In this document: positions 45,786 to 54,437 of the stretch, piece after piece
Layout: each line of letters opens with the position of its first letter
How positions within the stretch are numbered: the first letter of the stretch is position 1
Assembly (NCBI RefSeq): GCF_009192745.1
Contig: NZ_VTFV01000007.1
Span: 62,001-126,000 of the forward strand
Source: Arthrobacter citreus
GTDB lineage: Bacteria; Actinomycetota; Actinomycetes; Actinomycetales; Micrococcaceae
Direction of reading: 5' to 3'
DNA length: 64,000 nt
Notes under the pieces: model-generated
What the model saw: only the letters and a program-made list of their open reading frames with translations
What the model was told of the DNA's origin: nothing
Database searches by the model: none
Made by a program: the position numbers and the translations under genes

Positions 45786-47498
45786 CTATCTTTTTGCGGC
45801 TGCGGGCTCCTGAAGGCTTGCCGCCGGGGGCAGCACCGCAGCGATCCGCCAGTTCTTTCCGGTGCGCTGCAGTTCAAGGAGCACATCCTGACGCTGCGCC
45901 GTGCCGGGCTCCGCAGCCTCGGTCCCGTCGCTGCGAACCTGTTTCCACGCCGACAGTTCGGCAGAGACTGCTATTCGGACGAGCTCTCCGGAAGGAGGAC
46001 CCGCTGCGGAAGCTCCCAGGACTGCCACTGTCAGTCCTTCAAGCCGCTCACCGCGCTCCTGCAGTGCCTGTACTGCTTCCAGGTCGGCGGCTTCCGCCGC
46101 CGTGCCGGGTTGGTTGACCCAGGCAAGAAGCGCCGGGTTCCCCTGTTCGAAGGCACGGGTCCGGAGCACGGGGAGCACCTTGGCCGCCGCCAGCGGATCG
46201 TCCCCGGCAAGTACCGCCAGCTCCTCCGGTGCCGGTTCGGATACGGCCCGTTCGGCTTCCGGGTTGCCCGCAGAGGGTTCGGCGGAAGACGGGCCTGCGG
46301 CGGTGTTTCCTGCCCCAGCCGGGCCGGGATCCTGTCCTGCTGCGGGGACCGCGCTGCCCGCATCGGGGCGGAGCAGCTCCGGCGCCCAAACCGCAATGGC
46401 TCCGAGCACCGCGGTTGCACTCACCAGGACGGCGGCGGCAATCAACCACCCGCTCACCAGGCCCGCACTGCTGCGGCGTTTCCGTGTCCCGGGCCGCGGA
46501 GCCCGCGTCCGGGGATCCACTTGCCGCCGCGGCTCTTCCCAAGGAGCCTGCCCGGAACGGCGGGCCTCCCGCAGCCGGGGTTTGCGGACCCTCCGGGACC
46601 GGACGGAAGGGGAGGTGCGGCGGGTGCGCAGTTCTGCAACCACGCTCTGGTGGACAGCCGGAAGCAGGTCCAGCGGCTCTGCCGGGCAGGCCCGCAGCAC
46701 GCGTGCCGCAAAGTCGCCGGCCCCGGGCCTGGAGTCCGGGTCCTCCTCCAGCGCAGAGTCCACCAGGTCCCGCAGTGCGGCCGGAAGCTCCGGGAGCAGG
46801 ACGCTGAGCGGAAGGCGAAGGCCCGGAACCAATGGCCTGCCGGTCAGCATGAACCAGCCCAGCGCACCGAGCGCGAACACGTCTCCTGCAGGAGGGGAAC
46901 CTTGCTTTACCGTCGGAGCCGCGATCTCCGGTGCCATGAACCCGGGCGTCCCTGTGCCGCCCGCTTCCGGTTCGGCCAGGAGCCTGCCGGTTCCGAAATC
47001 AGCCAGCAGCGGCTTTCCGTTGGCCGTGAACAGGACGTTGCCCGGGGACACATCGCCGTGGACGGCGCCGTCAGCGTGCAGGCACTCCAGTGCACGCCCC
47101 ACGGCGACGAGCACAGTGACCGTTTCCCCGGGGCTGAGGGCACCGCGGGCAGCCACGAGCTGAGAAAGGCTGTCCCCGGGGGCGTACTCCAGAAGCAGCC
47201 CGTTACCGTGGGCAGTGGCCAGGATGCCTTCGACGCCCAGCAGGTTCTCATGCCGGTACCTGGCCAGGATGGCGAGCTCCCTGCGCAGCTCGTAGCCTTC
47301 AGCCAGTGCGTCCTGGCCATGCGGCATCTTCAGTGCGTACCGCTTCCGTTCCCCAAGCCGTTCCACCAGCCACACGGATGAGCTGCTGCCCTGCCCCAGG
47401 CAGCGTCCGACGCGCCATTGCGGATCCGGCAGTGCCGGCCTGCGCGGAGAATCCAGTTCGTCCGCGCCGGGTGTCTCCGGGTCATGGGCCATCTGCAT
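45786..47498 (-). CDS. Transmembrane Ser/Thr protein kinase with atypical catalytic loop
   Basis: 570 residues. The kinase domain is at about 28-275: glycine loop GQGSSSSV (35-42), ATP-binding K57, helix-C E74, catalytic loop HGDVSPGN (147-154) and DFG (167-169). The usual HRDxKxxN reads HGDxSxxN, so the Arg before the catalytic Asp and the loop Lys are missing. A basic juxtamembrane stretch (290-343) precedes one membrane helix (about 347-371). An extracytoplasmic domain of about 200 residues follows, Pro/Ala-rich then globular. It shows no PASTA repeats. The catalytic Asp and metal Asn remain, so activity is possible. It is upstream of the tricorn gene. Confidence 0.85.
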   Translation of the reverse strand: MQMAHDPETPGADELDSPRRPALPDPQWRVGRCLGQGSSSSVWLVERLGERKRYALKMPHGQDALAEGYELRRELAILARYRHENLLGVEGILATAHGNGLLLEYAPGDSLSQLVAARGALSPGETVTVLVAVGRALECLHADGAVHGDVSPGNVLFTANGKPLLADFGTGRLLAEPEAGGTGTPGFMAPEIAAPTVKQGSPPAGDVFALGALGWFMLTGRPLVPGLRLPLSVLLPELPAALRDLVDSALEEDPDSRPGAGDFAARVLRACPAEPLDLLPAVHQSVVAELRTRRTSPSVRSRRVRKPRLREARRSGQAPWEEPRRQVDPRTRAPRPGTRKRRSSAGLVSGWLIAAAVLVSATAVLGAIAVWAPELLRPDAGSAVPAAGQDPGPAGAGNTAAGPSSAEPSAGNPEAERAVSEPAPEELAVLAGDDPLAAAKVLPVLRTRAFEQGNPALLAWVNQPGTAAEAADLEAVQALQERGERLEGLTVAVLGASAAGPPSGELVRIAVSAELSAWKQVRSDGTEAAEPGTAQRQDVLLELQRTGKNWRIAAVLPPAASLQEPAAAKR

Positions 47499-47598
47499 GC
47501 CGACAGTTCTAGCTTGTTCGGCGCAGTCTTGCAGAAGTTATCCACAGGGCCGGCACAACGTGACGGGGATCATGTCTGCTTTCCGTCACATTCCCGGC

Positions 47599-47604
47599 TA
47601 GGGT
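47599..47604 (+). promoter_or_regulatory. -10 hexamer TAGGGT, probable leaderless start of lipB
   Basis: Seven bases before the ATG at 47612. The AGGG within it could instead act as a weak ribosome site. Confidence 0.4.
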
Positions 47605-47611
47605 GTCCCCT

Positions 47612-48328
47612 ATGGATTTGCAGTTTCTGCGCGTGGGCCTCGCCCCGGATTACCTGGATTACCGGGAAGGATGGGACCTCCAGCGCAGGGCCCATGAGGA
47701 CGTCAGGGACGGCAGCCGGCCGAACACGGTTTTCCTGCTCGAACACACCCCCGTGTACACCGCCGGGCGCCGCACCGAACCCCACGAACGTCCTTTCGAC
47801 GGCACGGAAGTAGTCAGCGTTGACCGCGGGGGGAAACTCACCTGGCACGGCCCGGGACAGCTGGTGGGGTATCCGATCCTCAGGCTGCCTGATCCGGTCC
47901 TGGTGGTGGACTACGTGGCCGCCCTCGAAGAAGCACTGATCGCAGTGCTGGCCGGCTACGGCGTCGCAGGCAGGCGCGTCGAGGGCCGCTCCGGCGTATG
48001 GATTTCCGGAGCGGACGGCGGACAGGACCGCAAGATAGCCGCCGTAGGAATCCGTGTGGACCATGGCGTCACCATGCACGGCTTTTCGCTGAACTGCAGC
48101 AATGACCTGGCACCGTACGCCCAGATCATTGCCTGCGGCATTACAGACGCCGGAACCACCTCCCTCAGCCAGGAGACAGGCACCCTGGTGACGCCCGCCG
48201 CCGTCGTGCAGCGGGTCGAAGAGGAACTCATGCGTACCCTCGGGAGGCTTGCCAGCCGCCCGGGAGCCGCCGCTTCCGCACCAGCGGCAGCCGGCACAGT
48301 CGAAGACACACTAGGAGCCGTGACGTGA
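47612..48328 (+). CDS. lipB: Octanoyl-ACP:protein octanoyltransferase
   Basis: 238 residues from the ATG at 47612; a GTG three codons earlier is also possible. Family motifs [18 protein letters not shown] and [17 protein letters not shown] are present, the latter with the acyl-carrying Cys. It moves octanoate from ACP to lipoyl domains such as those of SucB. The stop overlaps the lipA GTG by four bases. Confidence 0.95.
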   Translation: MDLQFLRVGLAPDYLDYREGWDLQRRAHEDVRDGSRPNTVFLLEHTPVYTAGRRTEPHERPFDGTEVVSVDRGGKLTWHGPGQLVGYPILRLPDPVLVVDYVAALEEALIAVLAGYGVAGRRVEGRSGVWISGADGGQDRKIAAVGIRVDHGVTMHGFSLNCSNDLAPYAQIIACGITDAGTTSLSQETGTLVTPAAVVQRVEEELMRTLGRLASRPGAAASAPAAAGTVEDTLGAVT

Positions 48329-49329
48329 CACTTGCCCCCGAAGGCCGCCGCCTGCTGCGCATTGAGCAGCGAAACGTCGCCGTTCCGGTGGAACGCAAGC
48401 CCGACTGGATCAAGGCCAAGGTAAATATTGGCCCTGAGTACGTCCACCTCAAGGGCCAGGTCAAGAAGGAAGGCCTCCATACGGTTTGTGAGGAAGCCGG
48501 GTGCCCCAACATCTTTGAATGCTGGGAAGACAAGGAGGCCACCTTCCTCATCGGCGGCTCGGAGTGCACCCGGCGCTGCGACTTCTGCCAGATCGATACC
48601 GGCAAGCCTTCGCCCCTGGACCGCATGGAACCGATGAAGGTGGCCCGCTCAGTCCAGTCAATGAACCTGCGCTACGCCACCGTCACCGGAGTAGCACGCG
48701 ATGACCTGGCCGATGAGGGTACCTGGCTCTATGCCGAAACGATCCGGCAGATCCATGCCCTGAACCCGGGCACCGGCGTCGAAATCCTGATTCCGGACTT
48801 CTCCGGCAAGCCCGAGCACATCCAGGCGATCTGCGACGCCGCCCCGGAAGTCTTTGCGCACAACGTGGAGACTGTGCCGCGGCTCTTCAAGCGGATCCGC
48901 CCGGCGTTCCGCTACGAACGCTCCCTGGACGTCATTACCCAGGGACAGGCACTGGGTATGGTCACCAAGTCCAACCTCATCCTGGGCATGGGCGAAACCC
49001 GGGAGGAGATTTCCGGCGCGCTGCGCGACCTCCGCGAGGCAGGCTGCGATCTGCTGACCATCACCCAGTACCTGCGCCCCAGCGAACGCCACCTGCCGGT
49101 GGACCGCTGGGTCAAGCCCGAGGAGTTCGTGGAACTCAGCGCCGAAGCCGAAGAACTTGGGTTCCTGGGGGTCATGAGCGGACCATTGGTCCGTTCCTCC
49201 TACCGCGCCGGTCGCCTGTGGGCCGGAGCGATGCGGAAAAAGGGCCGGGTCCTGCCGCCCAACCTGGCGCACATTGCGGATTCCGGCACCGCTGCCCAGG
49301 AAGCTTCTGCCGTACTGGCCCGGCAGTAA
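48325..49329 (+). CDS. lipA: Lipoyl synthase
   Basis: 334 residues, radical-SAM enzyme. The radical cluster cysteines are C81, C85 and C88 (CTRRCDFC). The auxiliary cluster cysteines are C55, C60 and C66 ([12 protein letters not shown]). It inserts two sulfurs into the octanoyl chain made by LipB. The GTG start is coupled to the lipB stop. Confidence 0.97.
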   Translation: MTLAPEGRRLLRIEQRNVAVPVERKPDWIKAKVNIGPEYVHLKGQVKKEGLHTVCEEAGCPNIFECWEDKEATFLIGGSECTRRCDFCQIDTGKPSPLDRMEPMKVARSVQSMNLRYATVTGVARDDLADEGTWLYAETIRQIHALNPGTGVEILIPDFSGKPEHIQAICDAAPEVFAHNVETVPRLFKRIRPAFRYERSLDVITQGQALGMVTKSNLILGMGETREEISGALRDLREAGCDLLTITQYLRPSERHLPVDRWVKPEEFVELSAEAEELGFLGVMSGPLVRSSYRAGRLWAGAMRKKGRVLPPNLAHIADSGTAAQEASAVLARQ

Positions 49330-49352
49330 ACCGGGGTTCCCGCCACTGTTCA

Positions 49353-49399
49353 ACGGCCCGGCGCCTTCCTCTTGTCACAGGGAGAAAGCGCCGGGCCGT
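49353..49399 (+). terminator. Hairpin terminator after lipA
   Basis: Perfect 12-bp GC-rich outer arms with a 23-base partly paired interior, 23 bases after the lipA stop. No T-run. Confidence 0.6.
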
Positions 49400-49406
49400 C
49401 ATCACG

Positions 49407-49412
49407 TAGAAT
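49407..49412 (+). promoter_or_regulatory. -10 hexamer TAGAAT upstream of the DUF4191 gene
   Basis: Nine bases before the ATG at 49422, with no Shine-Dalgarno; a leader of 0-2 bases is inferred. Confidence 0.45.
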
Positions 49413-49421
49413 TGACGCATT

Positions 49422-50174
49422 ATGGCCAACAGCACTGATTCCGACGCATCCAAGGGCGCCCGCCGCGGCCTCTTCTCCCGCAAGCCGAAGGCGGAAAAGA
49501 AGAACAAGCAGCCCGGCCGCATGAAACAGATCGCCGATGTCTTCAAGATGACCCGGCGCAACGACCCCAGCGTTATCTGGCGGATGGTTGGTGCCTTCTT
49601 CGGCATCATCGCCATCGGCCTGATCATCGGGTTCCTGATCGACAACTGGGTGACGATGCTCATCATCGCGATCCCGCTTGGCCTGCTGGCCGCCATGTTC
49701 ATCCTCTCCCGCCGCGCCGAGCGCGCCGCTTTCGCGCAGATCGAAGGGCAGCCCGGTGCCTCGGGCGCTGCGCTCTCCGTGCTGCGCCGGGGCTGGATCC
49801 TCGAAGAGCAGCCGGTGGCAGTCAGCCCCCGCACCCAGGACGCTGTCTTCCGCGCGATCGGCCGTCCCGGCATCGTGCTGGTGACTGAAGGACCTTCCAA
49901 CCGCGTCAAGGCCCTGGTCGACGGCGAACGCCGCAAGATGAACCGCATCGTTCCTAACGTTCCGGTCCACGTCATCCAGACCGGCCGCGGCGAGGGGCAG
50001 GTCCCGCTGCAGCAGGTGGCCAAGAAGGTCAAGAAGCTCAAGAAGTCGCTCACCAAGCAGGAGGTCCAGGCGGTCAACAAGCGCCTCTCCGCCATTGGCC
50101 AGCGCCTGCCCATCCCCAAGGGAATCGACCCGTACAAGGCACGTCCGGACCGCAAGGCCGCACGCGGCCGCTAA
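49422..50174 (+). CDS. DUF4191 family membrane protein
   Basis: 250 residues. A basic N-terminus (1-45, many Lys/Arg) is followed by two adjacent membrane helices (about 52-95) and a soluble basic C-terminal domain rich in Lys and Val. The family is actinobacterial and commonly sits after lipA and before an RDD gene and glnA, as here. The function is unknown. Confidence 0.88.
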   Translation: MANSTDSDASKGARRGLFSRKPKAEKKNKQPGRMKQIADVFKMTRRNDPSVIWRMVGAFFGIIAIGLIIGFLIDNWVTMLIIAIPLGLLAAMFILSRRAERAAFAQIEGQPGASGAALSVLRRGWILEEQPVAVSPRTQDAVFRAIGRPGIVLVTEGPSNRVKALVDGERRKMNRIVPNVPVHVIQTGRGEGQVPLQQVAKKVKKLKKSLTKQEVQAVNKRLSAIGQRLPIPKGIDPYKARPDRKAARGR

Positions 50175-50184
50175 GCCCAGCCAA

Positions 50185-50223
50185 AAAGGAACGCCCCCGG
50201 CAATCTGCCGGGGGCGTTCCTTT
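50185..50223. terminator. Bidirectional hairpin between the DUF4191 and RDD genes
   Basis: Perfect 18-bp stem with a three-base loop, AAAAA on the left and TTT on the right; it serves both convergent genes. Confidence 0.93.
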
Positions 50224-50239
50224 GCGTTGAGGGGGACGT

Positions 50240-50686
50240 TCAGCGTCCGTGCTTGACCTTCACGAGGACGGTTTTCATGGCACGGTCGTGTAGGCCGCGC
50301 TGGTCGGCGTCGAAAATCAGGGCAGGGATAACCAGGCACAGCAGGACAGTGCGGACGACGCCGGCAAGGAGGCCCGCTGCCCCGCCGTCCAGTTTCTGGA
50401 CCTGCAGGCTGAAGACGCGGTGGCCGATGCTGTAGCCGAGCAGGCCAACGAGCAGGATCTGCTCTGCGGCGAACACCAGGAGGATCGAGTTTCCGGTGCC
50501 TCCGAAAAAGGCGTAGGCAATGACCGAGGCAATCGCCCAGTCGATGACCAGGGCTCCCAGCCGCGGCCCTACGCGCGCAATGGAACCGGGGCCGGTGCGG
50601 GGCCTTCCCAGCCTGCGGCCCGGCCAGTTACCTTCGTCGGACGGGGGGCCTTCGAGCCATGAACCTAAGCTTCTTCTGTCAACCAC
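50240..50686 (-). CDS. RDD family membrane protein
   Basis: 148 residues with three membrane helices. The RDD core begins VGPRLGALVIDWAIASV (the Arg-Asp pair is in GPRLGALVID) and ends with DQRGLHDRAMKT. The N-terminal 40 residues are soluble and Gly/Arg-rich. The function is unknown; some RDD proteins are ion antiporters. The start is a GTG with TAGTCT six bases upstream and no ribosome site. Confidence 0.88.
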   Translation of the reverse strand: MVDRRSLGSWLEGPPSDEGNWPGRRLGRPRTGPGSIARVGPRLGALVIDWAIASVIAYAFFGGTGNSILLVFAAEQILLVGLLGYSIGHRVFSLQVQKLDGGAAGLLAGVVRTVLLCLVIPALIFDADQRGLHDRAMKTVLVKVKHGR

Positions 50687-50692
50687 CGTTTA

Positions 50693-50698
50693 AGACTA
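50693..50698 (-). promoter_or_regulatory. -10 hexamer TAGTCT, probable leaderless start of the RDD gene
   Basis: Six bases before the GTG at 50686 on the minus strand. It has the same hexamer and spacing as at 3363 and 60621. Confidence 0.55.
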
Positions 50699-50794
50699 CC
50701 GGGTAGCCCAGAGCACCGCCGACGGACTGTGAAGCGCCCAATTATGCCTGTGGCGGCGCGCACAGGCTAGGGTGGAGACAGGAGCATGGTGCAC

Positions 50795-50810
50795 GTAACG
50801 TTGCCGAAAC
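50795..50810 (+). promoter_or_regulatory. GlnR-like box upstream of glnA
   Basis: GTAAC-N6-GAAAC, an exact match to the actinobacterial GlnR half-pair GTnAC-N6-GAAAC. A second GTGAC begins at 50815. A candidate -10, TAGACT, is at 50843-50848, placing the box near -50 as for an activator. That GlnR exists in this genome is inference. Confidence 0.55.
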
Positions 50811-50948
50811 ATTGGTGACACGGGCGGGTAATGGGGTGCTCCTAGACTATTTTCTGTTGCCGGATCCTGCGGGAATCACCGACTGGCGCAAGGACAGGCC
50901 CACCGCCCGAGGCCTTCCAACCAAACATGTATAAGGAGCATAGACACG

Positions 50949-52373
50949 ATGTTCAAGAATGCGGACGAGGTCCTCAAGTTCATCGCTGACGAAGATGTGA
51001 AGTTCGTTGACATCCGGTTCACCGACCTTCCCGGCGTGCAGCAGCACTTCAACGTTCCGGCGAAGTCCGTGGACGCCGATTTCTTCATCAACGGCCAGCT
51101 CTTCGATGGTTCCTCGATCCGCGGTTTCCAGGGAATCGCCGAGTCGGACATGCAGCTGATCCCCGACGTCACCACCGCGTTCCTGGACCCGTTCCGCATC
51201 GAGAAGACGCTCGCACTGAACTTCTCCATCGTGAACCCCCGCACCGGCGAGCCCTACCACCGCGATCCCCGCGGCGTGGCCGAGCGTGCCGAGGCCTACC
51301 TGGCTTCCACGGGCATCGCCGACACCGCATTCTTCGCTCCCGAAGCCGAGTTCTTCATCTTCGACAACGTGCAGTACGAATCCGCCCCGCAGGGCAGCTT
51401 CTACAAGGTTGACTCCATCGAAGCTCCCTGGAACAGCGGCCGCGAGGAAGAGGGCGGCAACCTGGGCAACAAGACCCCGTTCAAGGGCGGTTACTTCCCC
51501 GTTGCCCCCGTGGACAAGCAGGCCGACCTCCGCGACGCCATCTGCGTCGAGCTGGACAACGCCGGCCTTGAGGTGGAGCGCTCCCACCACGAGGTTGGCG
51601 GCGCCGGCCAGGCCGAGATCAACTACAAGTTCACCACGCTGACCCACGCGGCTGATGACCTGATGAAGTTCAAGTACATCGTCAAGAACGTCGCCGACGC
51701 CTGGGGCAAGTCCGCCACATTCATGCCGAAGCCGATCTTCAACGACAACGGTTCAGGCATGCACTGCCACCAGTCGCTCTGGAACGGCAGCGAGCCGCTC
51801 TTCTACGACGAGAAGGGTTACGCAGGCCTCTCCGACGTTGCACGCTGGTACATCGGCGGCCTGCTGAAGCACGCTTCCGCCGTCCTGGCCTTCACTAACC
51901 CGACGGTCAACTCCTACCGCCGACTGGTCAAGGGCTTCGAAGCGCCGGTGAACATGGTGTACTCGCAGGGCAACCGCTCCGCCGGTATCCGCATCCCGAT
52001 CACCGGATCCAACCCGAAGGCCAAGCGCATCGAGTTCCGCGCACCGGACCCCTCGTCCAACCCGTACCTGGCGTTCGCTGCCCAGCTGATGGCTGGCCTG
52101 GACGGAATCAAGAACCGCATCGAGCCGGCAGACCCGATCGACAAGGACCTCTACGAGCTCCCCGCCGAGGAAGCCAAGGACATCCAGAAGGCACCGGGTT
52201 CCCTCGAGGAAGCACTGGATGCCCTCGAGGCCGACAACGAGTTCCTGCAGGCAGGCGGCGTGTTCACCCAGGACATGATTGAGGCCTGGATCGCCTACAA
52301 GCGCGAGAACGAAATCCTGCCGCTGGCGATGCGCCCGAACCCGTACGAGTTCGAGCTCTACTACGGCGTCTAG
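50949..52373 (+). CDS. glnA: Glutamine synthetase, type I (main, adenylylated)
   Basis: 474 residues, normal for GSI-beta. Metal and ATP motifs are present ([51 protein letters not shown]). The adenylylation site is Y402 in [11 protein letters not shown], the target of GlnE at 56-59 kb. It makes glutamine from glutamate, ATP and ammonia, including ammonia from the urease operon. AAGGAG lies about 11 bases before the ATG. Confidence 0.97.
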   Translation: MFKNADEVLKFIADEDVKFVDIRFTDLPGVQQHFNVPAKSVDADFFINGQLFDGSSIRGFQGIAESDMQLIPDVTTAFLDPFRIEKTLALNFSIVNPRTGEPYHRDPRGVAERAEAYLASTGIADTAFFAPEAEFFIFDNVQYESAPQGSFYKVDSIEAPWNSGREEEGGNLGNKTPFKGGYFPVAPVDKQADLRDAICVELDNAGLEVERSHHEVGGAGQAEINYKFTTLTHAADDLMKFKYIVKNVADAWGKSATFMPKPIFNDNGSGMHCHQSLWNGSEPLFYDEKGYAGLSDVARWYIGGLLKHASAVLAFTNPTVNSYRRLVKGFEAPVNMVYSQGNRSAGIRIPITGSNPKAKRIEFRAPDPSSNPYLAFAAQLMAGLDGIKNRIEPADPIDKDLYELPAEEAKDIQKAPGSLEEALDALEADNEFLQAGGVFTQDMIEAWIAYKRENEILPLAMRPNPYEFELYYGV

Positions 52374-52406
52374 GATTTCCTGCGGCTGAACCGAGCCGCC
52401 GTTCCG

Positions 52407-52444
52407 AAGGCCCGCTCCGCTGCTCCGGCAGCGGAGCGGGCCTT
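52407..52444 (+). terminator. Hairpin terminator after glnA
   Basis: Perfect 17-bp stem with a TCCG loop, followed by TCATTTTT. Confidence 0.9.
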
Positions 52445-52503
52445 TCATTTTTCGCCGGCACGCGGGCATTGACCTCCAGCGAAATCCGGTGGACGGTGGA
52501 CGC

Positions 52504-53640
52504 ATGCCCGGATCAACGCAGCCGCTGTGGGACGCCCTCTCCGCCCAGGTTTCTTCGGGGTGGTGCCCCGGACTTGTTGCGGGCGTTCGGATCGCCGGAG
52601 AAACCGAAGTCCGTGCCTTTGGCGCCCTGGACACGGCACGAACGGCACCGGTCTTGCCCAGCACACCGTTCCGGATCTCCTCTTTGAGCAAGCTCTTCGG
52701 CGGCGCCCTGGCACTGGATCTGGTAGCCGAGGGCAGATTGAGGCTGGACGACGACGTCTCCCGCTGGCTCCCCGGCCTGGGCGGACTGCGTGTGCTGGCC
52801 TCCCCTGACGCACCGCTTTCTGTCACTGTTCCCGTCCGCGGGCCCGTGACGCTGCGGCATCTGCTGACCTTCACTGCGGGCTTCGGCATCGACTTCGGTG
52901 AGACCCCGTACTCCGCTGCCACTCGCGGGCTGCTCTGGGGCCCCAATCCCCCGGACATGGACCCGGACACCTACCTCGCCCGTCTCACGGAGCTCCCCCT
53001 GGCTGCCCAGCCGGGCCAGCGCTGGATGTATCACTCGGCCGCAGACCTGCTCTCGGTCCTGCTCTGGAAAGTTGCCGGCAAGCCGGTTTCAGAGCTTGTC
53101 GCTGAGCGCATCACCGGACCGTTTGGCCTGGCCGGGACCGGCTTCCCCACCGGCTCGGAAGCGTTCCCCGCCGTGTACCAGGCGGAGGACGGCGAGCTGG
53201 TCGAGGCGGAGGACTACCGGGACGCTTTCAGCGCGCCGCCGCGGTTCGAATCCCTCGCCGGAGGCATGGTCTCCACCGTTCCGGATTACCTGGCTTTCCT
53301 CGCGGCACTGGCGGACGACGTCCTGCTTCCCGCCGGGGTTGCCGCGGAGCTGGCTTCCGACCAGCTGGTGGGCAGCCAGCGCGCGGGGTTTGCCGAGATG
53401 GCCGGTCCGGTCCAGAGCTGGGGCTATATGACGGCGGTGCAGACTGAGCCCGGTGACCCGTGGTCCGAGCCCGGCATGTGGGGCTGGGCAGGTGGGTCCG
53501 GGACCAGCGCGGCGGTATATCCGAACGGGGACATCGGGGTGGTTTTCACCCAGCGCTTTATGTCCGGTCCGCAGGATAGTTTCGATTGGTTCTGGGAACC
53601 CTTCGGCCGGGTGCGCGCCGAACTCCATTCCAGGGACTAG
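52504..53640 (+). CDS. Serine hydrolase of the beta-lactamase class C / PBP4* family
   Basis: 378 residues from the ATG at 52504, preceded by GGTGGAC; a GTG five codons earlier lacks a ribosome site. SxxK is S60-K63 in SSLSK, and the YxN-equivalent is YHS in WMYHSAADLLS. No signal peptide is seen, so it is probably cytoplasmic. Such proteins include esterases and D-amino peptidases; beta-lactam resistance cannot be inferred. Confidence 0.82.
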   Translation: MPGSTQPLWDALSAQVSSGWCPGLVAGVRIAGETEVRAFGALDTARTAPVLPSTPFRISSLSKLFGGALALDLVAEGRLRLDDDVSRWLPGLGGLRVLASPDAPLSVTVPVRGPVTLRHLLTFTAGFGIDFGETPYSAATRGLLWGPNPPDMDPDTYLARLTELPLAAQPGQRWMYHSAADLLSVLLWKVAGKPVSELVAERITGPFGLAGTGFPTGSEAFPAVYQAEDGELVEAEDYRDAFSAPPRFESLAGGMVSTVPDYLAFLAALADDVLLPAGVAAELASDQLVGSQRAGFAEMAGPVQSWGYMTAVQTEPGDPWSEPGMWGWAGGSGTSAAVYPNGDIGVVFTQRFMSGPQDSFDWFWEPFGRVRAELHSRD

Positions 53641-53650
53641 GAGTTAACGC

Positions 53651-53694
53651 ACGACGGCGGCGGGGCACCCAGCCGGGCACCGCACCGCCGTCGT
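53651..53694. terminator. Weak hairpin between convergent genes
   Basis: Ten-base arms ACGACGGCGG/CCGCCGTCGT with a long GC-rich loop; possible terminator for the serine hydrolase and the ABC operon. Confidence 0.4.
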
Positions 53695-53708
53695 TACCGG
53701 TGAGGGCG

Positions 53709-54437
53709 TTAGAGCACCTTCGCCAGGAAGTCCTGCAGCCGCGGGGACTGCGGATTGCCGAAGAGTTCCTCGGGCACGTTTTCCTCCACAATGTGTCCGT
53801 CCGCCATAAAGACGACCCGGTCGGCCACTTCGCGGGCGAAGCCCATCTCGTGGGTGACCACGACCATGGTCATGCCTTCCTTGGCCAGGTCACGGATTAC
53901 CTGGAGCACCTCGCCGACCATTTCCGGGTCAAGGGCGGAAGTAGCCTCGTCGAAGAGCATGACGTCGGGCTTCATGGCCAGCGCACGGGCAATGGCCACA
54001 CGCTGCTTCTGGCCGCCGGAGAGCTGTGCGGGGCGTGCGTCGGCCTTGTCTGCCAGGCCCACCCGGTCCAGCAGCGCCAAAGCGTTCTTGCGTACCTCGG
54101 CCTTGGAACCCTTCTTCAGCTCAACCGGCGCCAGCATAATGTTTTCCAGCACGGACATGTGCGGGAAGAGGTTGAAGTGCTGGAAGACCATGCCAATGTG
54201 CTGGCGGACCTTGTTCAGGTCAACCTTGGGGTCGGTGAGGTCGAAGCCGTCGATGACGACCTTGCCCGCGGTGATGTCTTCGAGCTTGTTCAGGCACCGC
54301 AGGAAAGTCGACTTGCCGGAACCCGACGGTCCAATCACGCAGACCACTTCGCCCTCGGCTACGGCAACGTCGAGCCCCTTCAGGACCTCGACCGGACCGT
54401 AGGACTTGCGCAGGCCGATGGTTTGGATCTTGCTCAC
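53709..54437 (-). CDS. glnQ: Polar amino acid ABC transporter, ATP-binding protein
   Basis: 242 residues. Walker [12 protein letters not shown], signature [15 protein letters not shown] and Walker [15 protein letters not shown]. The closest family is the glutamine/glutamate importer ATPases. The GTG start overlaps the permease gene stop by four bases. The symbol marks the family, not a proven substrate. Confidence 0.88.
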   Translation of the reverse strand: MSKIQTIGLRKSYGPVEVLKGLDVAVAEGEVVCVIGPSGSGKSTFLRCLNKLEDITAGKVVIDGFDLTDPKVDLNKVRQHIGMVFQHFNLFPHMSVLENIMLAPVELKKGSKAEVRKNALALLDRVGLADKADARPAQLSGGQKQRVAIARALAMKPDVMLFDEATSALDPEMVGEVLQVIRDLAKEGMTMVVVTHEMGFAREVADRVVFMADGHIVEENVPEELFGNPQSPRLQDFLAKVL

